Assembly: GCA_020634035.1 (NCBI GenBank)
Contig: JACKCM010000002.1
Location: 744,001 to 808,000 of the forward strand
Direction: 5' to 3'
Length of the DNA stretch: 64,000 nucleotides
Source: Candidatus Obscuribacterales bacterium
GTDB lineage: Bacteria > Cyanobacteriota > Vampirovibrionia > Obscuribacterales > Obscuribacteraceae
Part shown: positions 18,811 to 31,500 of the stretch, in pieces
How the letters are laid out: each line of letters begins with the position of its first letter
How positions within the stretch are numbered: position 1 is the stretch's first letter
Notes under the pieces: model-generated
What the model saw: only the letters and a program-made list of their open reading frames with translations
Told to the model about the DNA's origin: nothing
Database searches by the model: none
Position numbers and translations under genes: made by a program

Positions 18811-20556
18811 TCAGGATTCGAGCTCATGAAGGAGCCCTTGTATGTCTTTGAGGGGCATGAGGTCACCCTGCCGAGCCGCCACAGCGCTGCCGTCAGCAAG
18901 AACTGCAAGTGCTTTTTCTTTGTCGCCGGCGCCTATATAGGCTCGACCGAGGTCTAGATAAGCTCTTGTGTGATTCGGCTTTATCTCAAGGGCCTTTTTC
19001 AGGTAACTCTCGGCTTCGGAATACCGCTCTAACTCGACCAGGCAACTGCCTTTGCCATAGTTGGCGAGGAAATCTTCGGTGTCTATTCCAAGAACTTCTT
19101 CGAACATAGAAAGCCGCTCGATAGTCTCTTTACGTTTCTCTTCTTTCTCTTTCGCCAGGGCCTCTTTTTCTCGAGCCGCTTTGTTAAATGCCAGCATCGA
19201 AAGGGTGGTGGAGATGGCTTTTTCTTCTTCAGCTTTTTCTTTCCAGCCTTTTTCCATGTAGAAGACCGAGAGATTGGTGTGGGCCATAATAGAATCCGGA
19301 TTAATCGCAGCCAGGTGTTTGATCACATCTATGGCTTCGTCCAGTCGGCCTGATCTTGAAAGCAGTACACCCAGGGATTCATAAGCATCTTCGAAATCAG
19401 GGGATAGAGCTATCGCTTCTTTTAAAAGCTTCATCGGTTTCGTGTCTTCATTACTTTCGATGTCCTCTTCTTTTGCGAAAAGCGAAAGAGCTTCTTCATA
19501 AAGATCTCTGGACCTTGACCTTGCCGGTGGTGCTTTGTAAAAAGGCAACAGCACCACTTCGCCTTTGATTTTCTGACCACCAAACTCGAAATCATAGCTT
19601 TTGCCCGGTTCGCGAAAGTCTCTTTTTAAAAGAGCGATGGCGATATCGGCGTTGAGAAAAGAAGAGTGGGTGAAGGATTTTATCCAGCCAGCCAGCTCTC
19701 CTTCGACTTTGAGCTCAGTATTGAGAGCGGGGGGGACCTTCAGAGTGGCGCCAGAATCAAATACGATACCGCCCAGAGCTTTGGTCGGCGCACCGTGGGA
19801 GCGAACCCTGGCAAGCACCTCTTGACCCTGGAAGCAGCCCTTTTCGTAACTGACACAGGATTGATCCAGGTTGGTTTCAGGAAGCAGGCTATCGGTATCA
19901 TAATCGGTGCCGAATGCAAGGATGCCTGCTTCTATGCGAGCGCTATCAAGCATCTCTTCGGGAGGATCGAGAATTAGTCCTCGGGCTTCTGCTGCCTTTC
20001 TAATCGGCTCTAAGAGAGAAGGTTTGCTGCCACTATGAATCGGCTCAATCAAAAATCCTTCATCGCCCATAATGCTATATCTGAAGAGTTCAAGCGCTTC
20101 TCCGTCCAGGTCGATTCTGAAAACATCCTGATCGAAGGAGGATGCCTGACTGATCTCTTCGATCAGATCTCCCAGGACAAGCCGGGAGTGCGGTCCTTCT
20201 ATGAGCACTGGATCGAAGGGTTCGACCTGATTGAATTCGACTCGGTCGGCAAAACAGAAACTATCGAGATGCTTGAGTATTCCGGATGCAAGTGCGCTCG
20301 CGGCGATTATCCGGAAGCTTTCAGATTCTTCGTCTTTGATGCGATAGAGAGTGAAAACCGCCACCGTCTTTGCTTTGCGATCTAATAAGGCGTTTTGTTG
20401 ACAGAAACCGGCTTTGAGTGCGACCACGTTATTGGTGGTCTGGGACTGTAGAAATCTTTCTGCGTCCTGACCTTTTATCTCGATTAGAGCGAGGGCTGGT
20501 GAATCAAGCAGTATTCCCCGTTCTCTCAGTAGTGCCGTATCGGTTTTGGTGATCAT
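18811..20556 (-). CDS. YgfZ/GcvT-like folate-binding protein fused to TPR repeats
   Basis: A 581-residue two-part protein. Residues 1 to about 340 are a YgfZ-type (COG0354) tetrahydrofolate-binding domain, with ERFLQSQTTNN near the start and the hallmark KGCFQGQE at about residues 240-247 (family motif KGCYxGQE). Residues about 345-581 hold several TPR units (for example DFEDAYESLGVLLSRSG and NHTRAYLDLGRAYIGAGD) with a charged helical spacer (KEKEEKRKE). E. coli YgfZ (about 326 residues, no TPR) supports repair or assembly of Fe-S enzymes such as MiaB. The neighbouring A-type Fe-S carrier (20666-21016) fits that role. The TPR part may dock client proteins; that is inference. Confidence 0.85.
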   Translation of the reverse strand: MITKTDTALLRERGILLDSPALALIEIKGQDAERFLQSQTTNNVVALKAGFCQQNALLDRKAKTVAVFTLYRIKDEESESFRIIAASALASGILKHLDSFCFADRVEFNQVEPFDPVLIEGPHSRLVLGDLIEEISQASSFDQDVFRIDLDGEALELFRYSIMGDEGFLIEPIHSGSKPSLLEPIRKAAEARGLILDPPEEMLDSARIEAGILAFGTDYDTDSLLPETNLDQSCVSYEKGCFQGQEVLARVRSHGAPTKALGGIVFDSGATLKVPPALNTELKVEGELAGWIKSFTHSSFLNADIAIALLKRDFREPGKSYDFEFGGQKIKGEVVLLPFYKAPPARSRSRDLYEEALSLFAKEEDIESNEDTKPMKLLKEAIALSPDFEDAYESLGVLLSRSGRLDEAIDVIKHLAAINPDSIMAHTNLSVFYMEKGWKEKAEEEKAISTTLSMLAFNKAAREKEALAKEKEEKRKETIERLSMFEEVLGIDTEDFLANYGKGSCLVELERYSEAESYLKKALEIKPNHTRAYLDLGRAYIGAGDKEKALAVLADGSAVAARQGDLMPLKDIQGLLHELES

Positions 20557-20592
20557 AGTTGTCTTGTAGTTCCTGTACTTTCAAAATAACGG

Positions 20593-20634
20593 AAGAACCC
20601 GGTCATTGACCTTGCGGCAATCGACCAGGTTCTT
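20593..20634 (-). terminator. Hairpin after the A-type carrier gene
   Basis: Seven paired bases, one mismatch, then four more pairs (20593-20604 with 20623-20634), extended by an inner ATTG/CAAT pair. It lies 31 bases past the carrier stop codon on the - strand, between it and the YgfZ fusion. The following bases are only weakly T-rich, so termination may be partial. Confidence 0.45.
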
Positions 20635-20665
20635 TGAATTTGAACAATCGGACTTCTAATTACTC

Positions 20666-21016
20666 TTAGACAGAGAAAGAGTTGCCGCATCCGCAGGAGC
20701 TTTTGGCCTGGGGATTTTTGATTACAAAGCCTTTTCCTTCCAGACCGCTATGGTAGTCAAGGACAGTGCCTTTCAAATAGATAGCGCTCTTGGGGTCGAT
20801 AAAAACTTTGATTCCGTGGGTTTCAATCACATGGTCTTTCTCTTGTTGATTGTCGAAAGAGAGACCATAGGACATGCCGGAGCAACCGCCGCCGCGAATC
20901 TCCAGACGAAGTCCTTGCTTGCCTTCTTCTTCTGCAAGCAGCGTCTTGACCTGCTCGGCAGCTGACTCGGTAATGGTTACCACTGTGCTATCGCTTTGGG
21001 TAGTTGTATCTGCCAT
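20666..21016 (-). CDS. A-type iron-sulfur cluster carrier (HesB/IscA/ErpA family)
   Basis: A 116-residue protein with all three cluster-ligand cysteines of the family, in GGGCSGMSYG and the C-terminal SSCGCG. It accepts Fe-S clusters from a scaffold and passes them to apo-enzymes in the cytoplasm. ATG 21016 is chosen because AGAGG lies about 10 bases upstream and the length then matches ErpA/IscA; a longer frame to 21100 lacks support. The next gene in the same direction encodes a YgfZ fusion, and both families act in the late steps of Fe-S protein maturation, so the pair is likely a functional unit. Confidence 0.93.
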   Translation of the reverse strand: MADTTTQSDSTVVTITESAAEQVKTLLAEEEGKQGLRLEIRGGGCSGMSYGLSFDNQQEKDHVIETHGIKVFIDPKSAIYLKGTVLDYHSGLEGKGFVIKNPQAKSSCGCGNSFSV

Positions 21017-21129
21017 AGTATCAAAACCTCTGTATGCTTCTCTGGGTTGTTGTGGGATATTGAAGGCCAGAGCCTCCACTGATAATTTAGCATATGACAT
21101 GTGGCGAGACGCTTATATTAACCGATACT

Positions 21130-21936
21130 TCACCGCATCTTAAGAATTACAATCCCGTCTAGAATTCCTTCGTCGGCGCCTTTTTTGATCTTGAGCTCCC
21201 CTTTCATCGAATAGACACCGCGGCTGGGAAAGGCCGGAGCCCAGCTTGTCAGGATAGTGCCCTCTTTTAACGGGCTAAGTAGGACCTTTTCGGTTCTTGG
21301 TTCGATGCCGCTTCGGGCAGCAGAATCTTTTATCGAGACTTCATAAACTCCGTCAGGAAGCCTCTTGCAACTGACCACGGTAACCCAGTGACCGGCAAAG
21401 CGGCGGTATTCGCTCTTGCCCGGGACATAGCGATACCATCCCACTTTCAGCCAGACTGCTGTTTTTGTGTTCAGTGCTTCGATAATCGTCTCAGGAGAGA
21501 CGTTCTTTTGACCGGTAAAATACTCCGGATAGCAACTCTCCCAGCCGGAATAGGTCAGAGAGTCTATTTCATAGCCCCTGGACTGAACATAACGTTCCAC
21601 GCCTTTGAGAAACCCGTTCACAGTGGTCCCCATGGAGCGCGTAGTGTTCATGTATAGAGCCAGCCGGGCGACCATCCTGCCCTGGGACCTGGCGGTCAGT
21701 TTGCCGTCGCCTCCACCCTGAAAGAGCTTTGGATAGCCCTCTTTCGATAGCCAGATCAGGGCGTTGGAGACCGCCACCGGACCGCAATAGGGCGCACCAC
21801 CGTAGGGAAGACCTGCCGCCGGGTCGTTCTGGGCAAGGTCCGGGGTCGAGTCTATGCGGCTGTCGGCCAGGACCGGCAGCCCTGAAAGTAAGGCACAGAG
21901 AAGAGCTAGAATGCAGTGCTTAGGGTTATTCATCAT
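21130..21936 (-). CDS. Secreted C39-like (papain-fold) peptidase
   Basis: A 268-residue protein with a signal peptide (MMNNPKHCILALLCALLSG, cleavage near VLADS). It has a cysteine-peptidase layout: PYCGPVAVSNALIWL carries the likely nucleophile Cys, and GHWVTVVSC followed by SIKDSAARSG supplies the His and Asp/Asn, as in C39-like domains. There is no ABC-transporter fusion, so it is not a bacteriocin processing exporter. Periplasmic or secreted location is predicted. Its start overlaps the NUDIX stop codon by 4 bases, indicating one operon. Confidence 0.75.
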   Translation of the reverse strand: MMNNPKHCILALLCALLSGLPVLADSRIDSTPDLAQNDPAAGLPYGGAPYCGPVAVSNALIWLSKEGYPKLFQGGGDGKLTARSQGRMVARLALYMNTTRSMGTTVNGFLKGVERYVQSRGYEIDSLTYSGWESCYPEYFTGQKNVSPETIIEALNTKTAVWLKVGWYRYVPGKSEYRRFAGHWVTVVSCKRLPDGVYEVSIKDSAARSGIEPRTEKVLLSPLKEGTILTSWAPAFPSRGVYSMKGELKIKKGADEGILDGIVILKMR

Positions 21937-22520
21937 TGAAACTGAACTACCGATGCGGTCAGCTTTGATGCTGCCCTTTTCAGCTTCTCCTCATAGTTGC
22001 CGCAGGAGAGTTCATCTAGGTCTATCCATCGATGGTCGTGTAATTCTTCTTTGTTGATGCTTTCGTTGATATCCCGGCCGCTGGCTCCTTCTGAAATCAC
22101 CAGATAGAGAAAGTCGTGATGATAATGGGAGGGTTCATTCTTTTTAGAATTAGCCGGAATGAAATGAGTATCGATATCGAGAGGATGCTGATTGTCTCGA
22201 TGAAAAGGACTCAACTGAAATGACCCGATACCGGTCTCTTCTCGAAATTCTCTGAGGGCTGCATCGAGGGGCAATTCCCCCGGTTCGAGATGTCCACCGG
22301 GCTGAATCCAGAGGTCGAGAGATTTATGATGGACCAGTAGCACCTTCTTACTGGCTGGATCAAGACAGAGGGCACTGCCGGTGAGGTGACCCCGGAAGTT
22401 CTTTCTCGAATCTATTCCCTCATCTTCTTCTAACTGGCTGATTAAGTCTGCAAGCCGGGGTCTTTCTTCGGGGAAGCGCTCCAGATAAAGAGTCAGATTT
22501 TTCAAAACGGCGGTGGTCAT
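21933..22520 (-). CDS. NUDIX hydrolase
   Basis: A 195-residue protein with a full NUDIX box, GHLEPGELPLDAALREFREETGI (GX5EX7REUXEEXGU) at about residues 92-114, which binds Mg and cleaves a nucleoside diphosphate linked to another group. The N-terminal extension of about 45 residues and the family pattern do not fix the substrate. It overlaps the genes on both sides by 4 bases and is probably translationally coupled to them. Confidence 0.88.
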   Translation of the reverse strand: MTTAVLKNLTLYLERFPEERPRLADLISQLEEDEGIDSRKNFRGHLTGSALCLDPASKKVLLVHHKSLDLWIQPGGHLEPGELPLDAALREFREETGIGSFQLSPFHRDNQHPLDIDTHFIPANSKKNEPSHYHHDFLYLVISEGASGRDINESINKEELHDHRWIDLDELSCGNYEEKLKRAASKLTASVVQFQ

Positions 22521-25500
22521 GGTCTCTCTTTGTTCTCCTTTGTCTCTTTCTTCTTCTTTTTCTGATTCTCCTTCTGATTCTCTTCATCGGCTTTTTTCAG
22601 TGCTTTTGTGACCAGGTGAATAAGCTTTCCGGAATCCAGGCTGCCGTAGCCTCCGTCTATATAGCTTCCTTCGGATGATACCACCGAGAATGAAGGGGTG
22701 CAGATTATGAGAGGATAGGCATAGCAATAGGCTCGAATGAATGCGTATTCGGTTTTGTTTACTATTTTATCCACCGATATTTTGAGCGGGAAAAAATCCT
22801 TCTCTATGAGATTAACCATCTCCGGATTAGTCAGTGTGATGCGGTTGACAAAGTCGCATTGAGGGCTCGCTTTGTCATCTATCATGATGAAAAGCGGCTT
22901 TTCATCATATTCTTTGATCACCGCTTTTAGATCTATAGACTTGATTCTTAGAAAGCGATCTGATTTATAAGAGTCCTTTTCTTTTATGTTTTTATTCTTG
23001 TCTTTGTCTTTCTCTTTGTCTTTGTCTTTGTTTCGATCTTCGTAATAGGTAATATGCTCATTCAGTTCTTTCTCGTCCATATCGGGCAGCCGATGCCACT
23101 TTACGGCTGCTCCCGGTGCTATCGTGCGGTTTTTCTCGAGCTGCTCCACTATCAATCTTGTAGTTAACAGGATCACTGCCAGGGTGAGAAGTATGTTCAG
23201 ATTGCTGATGGTAGATCCTTTTTTAGTCAGAATCATAATGAAACTCCCTGACATTGAGGACAACGGTGGCGAGAAATAGACAGAGGGCGATATTCGAAGT
23301 TATCTGTAATAGTGGAGCCAGACAGATAGGCTCTGCCCTCAGCAGGTCATAGGTGTTTATATTCGGCGCCATGAAGAGAGAGAACTCATTGAAGAAGCCT
23401 ACATAATTTTGTAGTCTCTCCTGAGAAGTGGCGCCGAGAAGCAAGGGGAGCAGCTTGCTGTTAACGAAATCCGATACTCCGAAAATATCCCAGATCATCA
23501 CCCTCAATTTATCGACAGCCTCGAAACTGACAACCGAGATAGATGCGGAGAAAAGATGGTTGGCAGCGGCGATTTGCATAGCGAGGACACCGGTGAGTAC
23601 CGCCATCTCGCTGGGCAGCATATAAACCATAGTCATGACGGCGCTGACTCCCATGCCGATCATCAGTCTATCTATGAAGCTGCATAGTATCATTAACGGT
23701 GTCATCTCGAGAGTGCCGAAATGTCCGATCAGAACGCTGAACAACTGTTGAAGCATTGATGCACCGCATAGCACGGTGGACATGGCCAGCCACTTGGCGG
23801 TTATATATTGCCAGCGTGGTATCGGTCGAGTGACCAGTAGGGGCATACAGTCCATGCGCCGGCTCATGTTGAGAGTTAGCGGAAATGGGCATGAAAGGGT
23901 CGTCACCATCATCCCCATGAGAAGGATGAGCAGGTAGGGATCATGGGCAGCGTTGTTTTGTAATTCACTGCTGCCCGGTGAGATCTGAGACAGTGGAATG
24001 CCGAACACAAGCAGGATGATGAAAGTCATCGTAAATTTGTGTTTGAGAATTTTTGCCAGCGTATTTAAATAGATAGTGGTGTTCATGTTTACTCTTGCCC
24101 ACCATTATCATCTTCACTGTCGAACATTCCCTCCAGAGATGTGGATTCCGGACTGGCCGAAACCAGAGTCAGATTCGCTTCCACAAGAGCCTTTATTACC
24201 GTGGCGGCGTTATCGGTATTCGATACTTTTATCCTTGCTGTGTTCAGATTTACTTCGAGCAAGTTAGAACCTGTATCGAGGCATACGCTCTCGAGTTTTG
24301 TTTTTGGTTCGGTATCTGCTGTAGGTTCTGCGACTTGAGGCAGCCATTTGATTTTAAGGACATAGGGGAGATCTGGGACATTATCGAGAGAGCGTGTCTC
24401 TTTGATTCTGCCGTTGTTTATAAAAGCGACCCGGTCACAGACCCGTTCCATTTCGTCGAGATGGTGCGAATTGAGCACCACCGTGACATTCTCTTGCTTG
24501 AGCTGTAGCAGAATCTCTCTTAGAAGGGTCACTCCAGGAGGGTCCATGCCGGAGCCCGGTTCATCGAGAAAGAGAATTTTAGGTTTGCCCACCAGGGACT
24601 GGGCCAGTCCGATACGCTGGAGCATACCCCGGCTGAATTTCTTGATCGGTCTGTCCCAGGCGTCTTGAACCAGACCGACACGGCGCAGAGTTGCCACCAC
24701 ATCCTCTTTGCGGGTAGAAGGATCTTGCTTCGCCAGGGCATGGTGATATTCAAGATACTGGCGGGCAGAGAACCAGGCTTCAAATATCGGTCTTTCCGGC
24801 AAGAAGCCGATAACCTCTCGAACAGCCAGATCGGTTGGTGGCAAATTGCCTATGGTGATTTTGCCCGCATCAGGATGAATAAGACCGAGGAGGCAACCGA
24901 TTATGGTGGTCTTGCCGGCGCCGTTGGGACCGAGCAATCCGAAACATTCTCCTTCGGATACTTGAAAACTGACACCGGAAAGTGCCAGCGCTTCTCTTCC
25001 TTCGTAGGCTTTAATCAGATTCTCGACTACGATCAGCATTTCAATTTCAGAGTGATTCGGAGCTTTATGCCTGGCAGGTCTTTCGATTGCAGGTCATTCA
25101 TTATTGCATAAAGCCAGGGCTCAGAAGGCGTCGAAGATAACCTGTCCCAGGTTGGCCAGCTCTTTGAAAGCTTCTCTGGCCACATCGATATCGAGCTTAT
25201 TGAAAGAATCTGTCTGACTGAGATAGACACCGTACTTTGCCCTGACCACAAGCTCAGAGAAACCGGTTATTTTGTTCAGGTTGTCAATCGATTCGACGAC
25301 TCCCGGATAACGGATGAATCGCTCCGCCAGCTGGGCATCGTTATAAGTGCTGATGTACTTATTCTCGAACTGTTTGTTGCCCACAGGCTCTCCGCGCGAT
25401 TCGAAAAGGAAGAGTCGGGTGATAGCACCTATAAAGCCTCTGGCTATGCGGGGCCGAAAGGAGATCTGAAATGGTTCAATCACCCCTTCTTTTTTACGGT

Positions 25501-28500
25501 CGTATTCTGTGCCGGTCTCTATGTAATAGTTCACTCCGAAAGGAAAATGAGGACGAAAAGCCTCCATAGTAGCCGGAAATCCAAGCAATGAGCCCTTGAT
25601 GCATACTGCTACCCGGGCAGAATCGTCCACGACCTTACCGTCCAGCGCCTGGGCAATGCTTCTTGATTTGCTGTCTTCCTGCATCAGTTCTATAAAGCTA
25701 CTCTTTCGGCTTGGACTGCAGATCGGAGAGCTCTTTAGGTGGCTGAATGAACATATTCATGTCTTTGCTCTTGTCCTCATTCTCTTTTTTGAGTTTGAAG
25801 AAAGAGCGAATCAGAGCTGTCTTGCCCTTTCCATCACCCTTTTCCTGGCTGCCGGACTTTTCTACATTGCCGCTGTCAGAGATGGCTCTTTTTCGATCGT
25901 CTTCACCGGCTGGCTGATCTTCTTCTTTTTTGAAATCTTTGTTTATGGAAGCAATCTGTTTTCTTGCTTCTCTGACAAAGTCCCCGGCGGGCTCCAGCGA
26001 GATAGCCTTATTAAGCATAACCAGAGCCTGAGCAGGGTGCTCATTTTTGTTTAGAAGCACTCCCATTCGATAATAGGAATCAGCCATTCTAGGATTGACC
26101 GAGAGAGCCTTGCTGTAGACTTCGAGCGCTTTTAGATATTTGTCGTCTTTTTCGTAGACATAGCCCATGTTGTAGTAAGCCGATTCGAATTTGGGATTGA
26201 GCTCCACCACTCGCTTCCACTTCTCTAAAGCCTCTTCCGGTTTTTTCATGGCAAAGAGCACCGAGCCAAGTCCATTGAGGCTCGTGGTTCGATCTGGCTT
26301 GATCTCCAGCGCTTTTTCGAAGGATTCCATCGCTTTGGTCCAGTTTTTCTGGGCGGTGTAGAGCAGACCCAGGTTGCTGTAAGCCTGTTCCAGCTTTGGA
26401 TTAGCCTGAATCGCTTCTTTGTATTCAGCGATAGCGCGGTTGAACTGTCCCTGTTTATGCAGCTCCACGCCTTTGTTATAGTGCTCTATCGCTTCGCGAC
26501 GAGCACTTTTCTTGGGCTTCTGTTCAGGAGCAGATTCGGATTTGACCTCAACGGCTTTTTCCTTTTCAGGCTCTTTTTCAGATTCGGTTTCAGTGTCGCT
26601 CTCAGTTTCGGAGGCGGAAACCGCTTCAGTTTCGGCTTCACTGTCGCCGCCGGTCTCCTGAGCATAAGCTCCTGCCAGGGGAAGGCAAGCCAGACCTGCA
26701 ATATAGAGAATTAACGGAAGATATTTGAGCTGCTTCATCATATAACTAGAATTGACCGGATTCAGGAGCCTATTATAAGCATCCTCTCTTCCGCACACGC
26801 TAAATCTATTTCAGAACTTCATCATCTGCTTTATCCAGGCTGTGTACAAGCCCTAGAAGCCCCAGTTCGTAACTCTTTGATCTGAAACCAACCACGACAC
26901 CACGAGCTATGTCGGAAAGATAGGTCTTTCTCCGGAATTCCTCCCTGGAGTGGACATTGGTGAGGTGCACCTCGACAAATGGCAGGGCGGTGGCGAGCAA
27001 GGCGTCTCTGATGGCGATAGAAGTATGACCATAGGCGGCTGGATTAATGACCAGTCCTTTTATACCCGAGCTGAGGCAGTCATGGATGCGTTCTATAATC
27101 GCACTTTCGCTGTTAGATTGGAAAACTGAAAGCTCAACACCCAGCTTGAGAGCCAGTTCGCTCAGGGTGTTGTTTATCTCTTCGAGGGTCTCGCTTCCAT
27201 ACATGCTCGTTTCCCTGGTTCCAAGGAGGTTGAGATTCGGTCCGTGGATAACGAGTATCTTCAAATCTGGTTTTCTGCCTCTTCCAGCTCGAGGGCTTCC
27301 AGGGCACATTGAGCTTCAAGAAGGAAGGGATCGTTTCTGGCCAGTAATCTTTCTGCTTTGACCAGACCGACGAATTGAGCCAGGATATCTCTGAGAGGCA
27401 CCTGTTGGCCATTGTCGTCCACAGTGTAGGCGATAAGAAACATGGTGGCGGCGAGCAGCATCCGGGCTTCTACCGGTCTGAGCTCTTCACTCTCTAGAAT
27501 GCGCTCCATCAGTTTTGAATCGGCTTTATTTTCGAAGGTCAGCTCTTTACAGAATTGCAGCACCGGCTCGAACACCGAGCGGCTGCGCTCTTCGGGCAGG
27601 GAGGCTGCTGCTCTGATGAGATTGAGTTTATTGCCGGCGTCGCCTAGGGATTCAGCGCTATCTACCAGGTTGCGGACCTGGTTGGCTTTGGTGTTGAACT
27701 GACGGCGCAGTTCTGTCGGAGCCACCGAGGATACGGGCTCCTTCGCCGCGTCCAGCCTCTTGTCGTAAAAGTCTTGAACCTGTTGCCTTTTCAATTCCAC
27801 ACCGAAAGGCATCAGCTCCATAAAGATGGACTCCAATCCCTCAAGCTGGGATTGCAAATACATCAATTCATCCTGGGTGACCAATGGAAACTCTCTCCTT
27901 ATCTCCTGGCATCCGGTGCCAACATGACATCCTGCCAGCCCCTCTAGATTTTATACTGTCTTATCAAAGTCTTCACTAGGTTGAAGCCGATTAAATTCCG
28001 CTATCAGCCTGTTTACTACTGCCTCCGGGGTTTGAAAACTTGTATCAATGGTTATATCAGCCATTCCGTATACAGGATCTCTTTCTCGTAACAATTGGCT
28101 AATTCTCTCGAATTTTTCCTTATTAGCCTTATTGAAATCCCTTTTGTTGTCAATAGCATCCTGCTTGCCTGCCAGAAGCGGTCTTGTCCCGTCTTCTTGC
28201 AATCGCTCCGCCAGGGTGGCGGCATCGGCGGAAAGATAGACCACGGTTCCCAGCGCTTTTAGCATTGCCATATTTCCTTCTGCCACCGGTAGACCGCCGC
28301 CGGTGGATATTATCATCGAGCCAGGTCCATTGAGCAGCTCTTTCAGTTTTTCGAGAAGCCTGGTTTTAGCCGGATCTTCTTCCTTCGCGAGGGACAGATT
28401 TGCCGAGAGCTTTCTTTGGTCGTGCAGTATTTCAACCGTCAGTCTCTCCAGGCTTCTGAAATAAGCCTCGCCATGTAAGGCGAATATCGAAGCGATCGTC

Positions 28501-31500
28501 ATATTGCAGGACTCTTCTATCAACTTGTCCGTCTCTATAAAGAGAGAGTCTTTGATACTGCCGGCAATGGCTCTGCCGCATTCGCTTTTTCCGGAGCCCG
28601 GCATACCTGTTAAGATCAGTGTTTTCATCTCAAAGAGACTTGCTTTTCCTCTGGGCAATCTCGATTTTGTTGTGAGCATCTACCATAGAAGGATTGAGAA
28701 ATAGTGCTCTTTTGAAGTGAGGAATACATTCTCTGTATTGCTTCATGTTCATGAGCGCCAGTCCGAGCCCATAGTGGGCTGATGCCATATTCGGTGCATA
28801 ATTAATCGCCGTTCTGAACTCATCTGCTGCGTTTTGATAATCTCCGGTCAGAGAACACATTGTGGCCAGATTGTTGTGCGCGTACGCAGATTGAGGATCG
28901 ACCGCCACCGCTTTGTGAAATGCGTCTCTGGCTTCGGCATACTTGCCTTTTGATGCATAGATATTGCCCAGACTGAAGGCGGCAGAACTCGCTTCCGGAT
29001 TGAGAGCCATCGACTTTAGATAGGCGTCTTTGGCTTCTTCGACTCGTCCGGTCTGGGAATAGACATCGCCAAGTGCATTGAGGGTGGTGGCGCTATTAGG
29101 GTTGAGTTTGCTCGCTTCTTTCAGTTCTTTTTCTGAGAGCCAGAAATTGTGGGCGGCAAAGGCGGTAAGACCGAGCTCGTAATGACCGATGGCAAGACCG
29201 GGAGCAAGATGAACCAGTCGGTTATATTCTCTAATTGCCTCTTGCAGTCGACCAGCTTCTTTATAGGCGTTCGCCCGGGCGAGAATACTGGCGGTGGTGG
29301 CATTCAACCGTGACTCTCCACCGCTTTTCTCTTTTTCTCCGCTCGCTCCTTCTTTGCCCTGGCTGCCCTTACTGGCTGGGAAGGTCCTGGCTAATTTGAC
29401 CTCTCTATCGAGTTCATTGAGGTGAAAGATTACTTTCTCAGATTTGCCCAGACGTTCATAAACTCTGGCCAGGCTGCTGTGGGCGGCAGTGAGCTGAATG
29501 TCTAAGGCTGAAATTTCGGTTATATATTCTGCGGCGGCGGTGATATTGTTCTGTTTACGAGCGGCATTGGCCTTGGCTCTCAATTTAGAAATCTTCGCTT
29601 TCGATAGTTTGACGGCTTCTTCGAAATGGGTGACCGCTGAATGATTCTCTCCCAGTTCGAGGAAAGTCAACCCGAGCCTGTTGTGAAGCGAGGGATTATC
29701 AGGAGTGTCTGAGACTCTGCGCAAAAGGGTCTGAGCGGTTTTATCCAGAAGCTCCACGTCTGCCGAATCGAAGGCTGCTTCATGGAGTTGACCGTTTTCT
29801 TCTTTAGAAGAATCGACTTTGCCTGGTATGGTGCCTTTTATCCTTTTGAACACCGCCTTACCAAGATCGGTGACATTGGAGAAATCCGGCCCTGGAATGC
29901 CGAGGAATTTGAGCGGTAATACAGGAAGAGTGACAAGACCGATGGCGGCGACGAGAATCAGCCAGGGACGCTTCCCGGAGCGTTTCCTTCTGACTAAAGA
30001 TTCCGATATTTGAGTATTGGTTACCAACGCTATTCGCCCCTGCCGCGGGTTGCTCACAATTAATAGGATAAGGATTCAGTATGTAAAGAGTATATATGAA
30101 TCAAATGAGCGTCAATGCGGTTTTTCCCAGCCCGGCTTAAAAAGCCCCGGAATGGCTGGATCCTGACCCCTGACCTTAAGCGCTGTTAATAATCCGTAGA
30201 TCTATTTCGCTTTGAAATAGAGGATTATCGTACCCAGGGTGCCGATTACGATGTTCGGCAACCAGGCGGCAAGCATCGGATGAATTCGTCCTGCTTCTCC
30301 CATCGCTCCTGATGTGGATTGGAGAACATAATAGAGGAAGACGATGACGGCAGAATATATTAGACCGATATTGCTTCTTGATCGCCTTCCAAGAAGTCCG
30401 AGGGGGGCTCCTGCCAGGGCGACTATCAGACAAGCCAGGGGCTGGGAGAATTTCTGGTAGTAACGCACCAGAATATCGTTGGATAGCGCGTTTGCTTGTT
30501 TGAGGCTGTCTATATAACTGCCAAGCTCCCACATGTTCATCTCGGTGGGCTGGATATGTCCGGCTTCCATCAGCTTTTGGGCATTTTGTATTCCTGGAAT
30601 TCTCAGTTTTTCGAATTGCAGAATCCTGGTGACGTCGCTGGTGCCGCTTACGGCATAGGTGCGTCCGTTGTTCAGGATCCACTCTCCATGTTTGAAAGTA
30701 CCATCGGAAGCGGCAATGATCTGAACCAGGGCGCTACGAGTAAAGTCCAGGATGATGACGTTTTGCAGCCTGCTGTCCTGGAACTTGTCCACATAATAGA
30801 CCCGCTCGAGTTGAAGATTCTTGTTGCGCTGCATATAAGTGAAGTTGGCCGTACCTGAAGGCATCTCTGCTTTGTACAGGGCCAGAAACTCGAGCTTTTT
30901 AGAGGTGCGGTTGGCGAGCGGCACCACCAGTTCGTTCAAGCCGAAGGAGACGAAGCTGGTGAAAAGACCGAAGAGAAGCGGTGCCACCATGATTCGATAG
31001 AAGCTCACACCATTGGTTCTGAGCGCGATTATTTCAGAGTCGCCGGAGAGGCGGTTGAAGACTAAGAGAGTACCGAGCAGAACACCGATAGGGATTGTCA
31101 GAACGATAATTGCCGGCAGGTGCAGACCGATGATGGTGAAAGCCAGATCCAGAGGAACACCCGAGCGCATGATCAGGTTGAAGATCGTCTTCAACTGGTC
31201 GGCGCCGAACCAGACACCCGTTACGATACCGATACCGAACAGGAGCGGCTGCCAGAACTCGTTGGCAATGTATCTATCCAGAAGCTTAACTTGTAAGCTC
31301 ATCATAGAGTAAAGTCCTCACCTAGGTAATGTTTCTTGGCGACCGGGCTCTGGGCCACTTCTTCGGAAGAGCCTGCCACCAGGATCTTACCCCGGTCTAT
31401 AAGGTAGGCGCGGTCGGTAATATGGAGGGTGGCTCGGGGATTGTGGTCGGTGAGCAGTACTCCCAGGTTCCATTCGTCTCTGATTCTTCGAATCAGACCC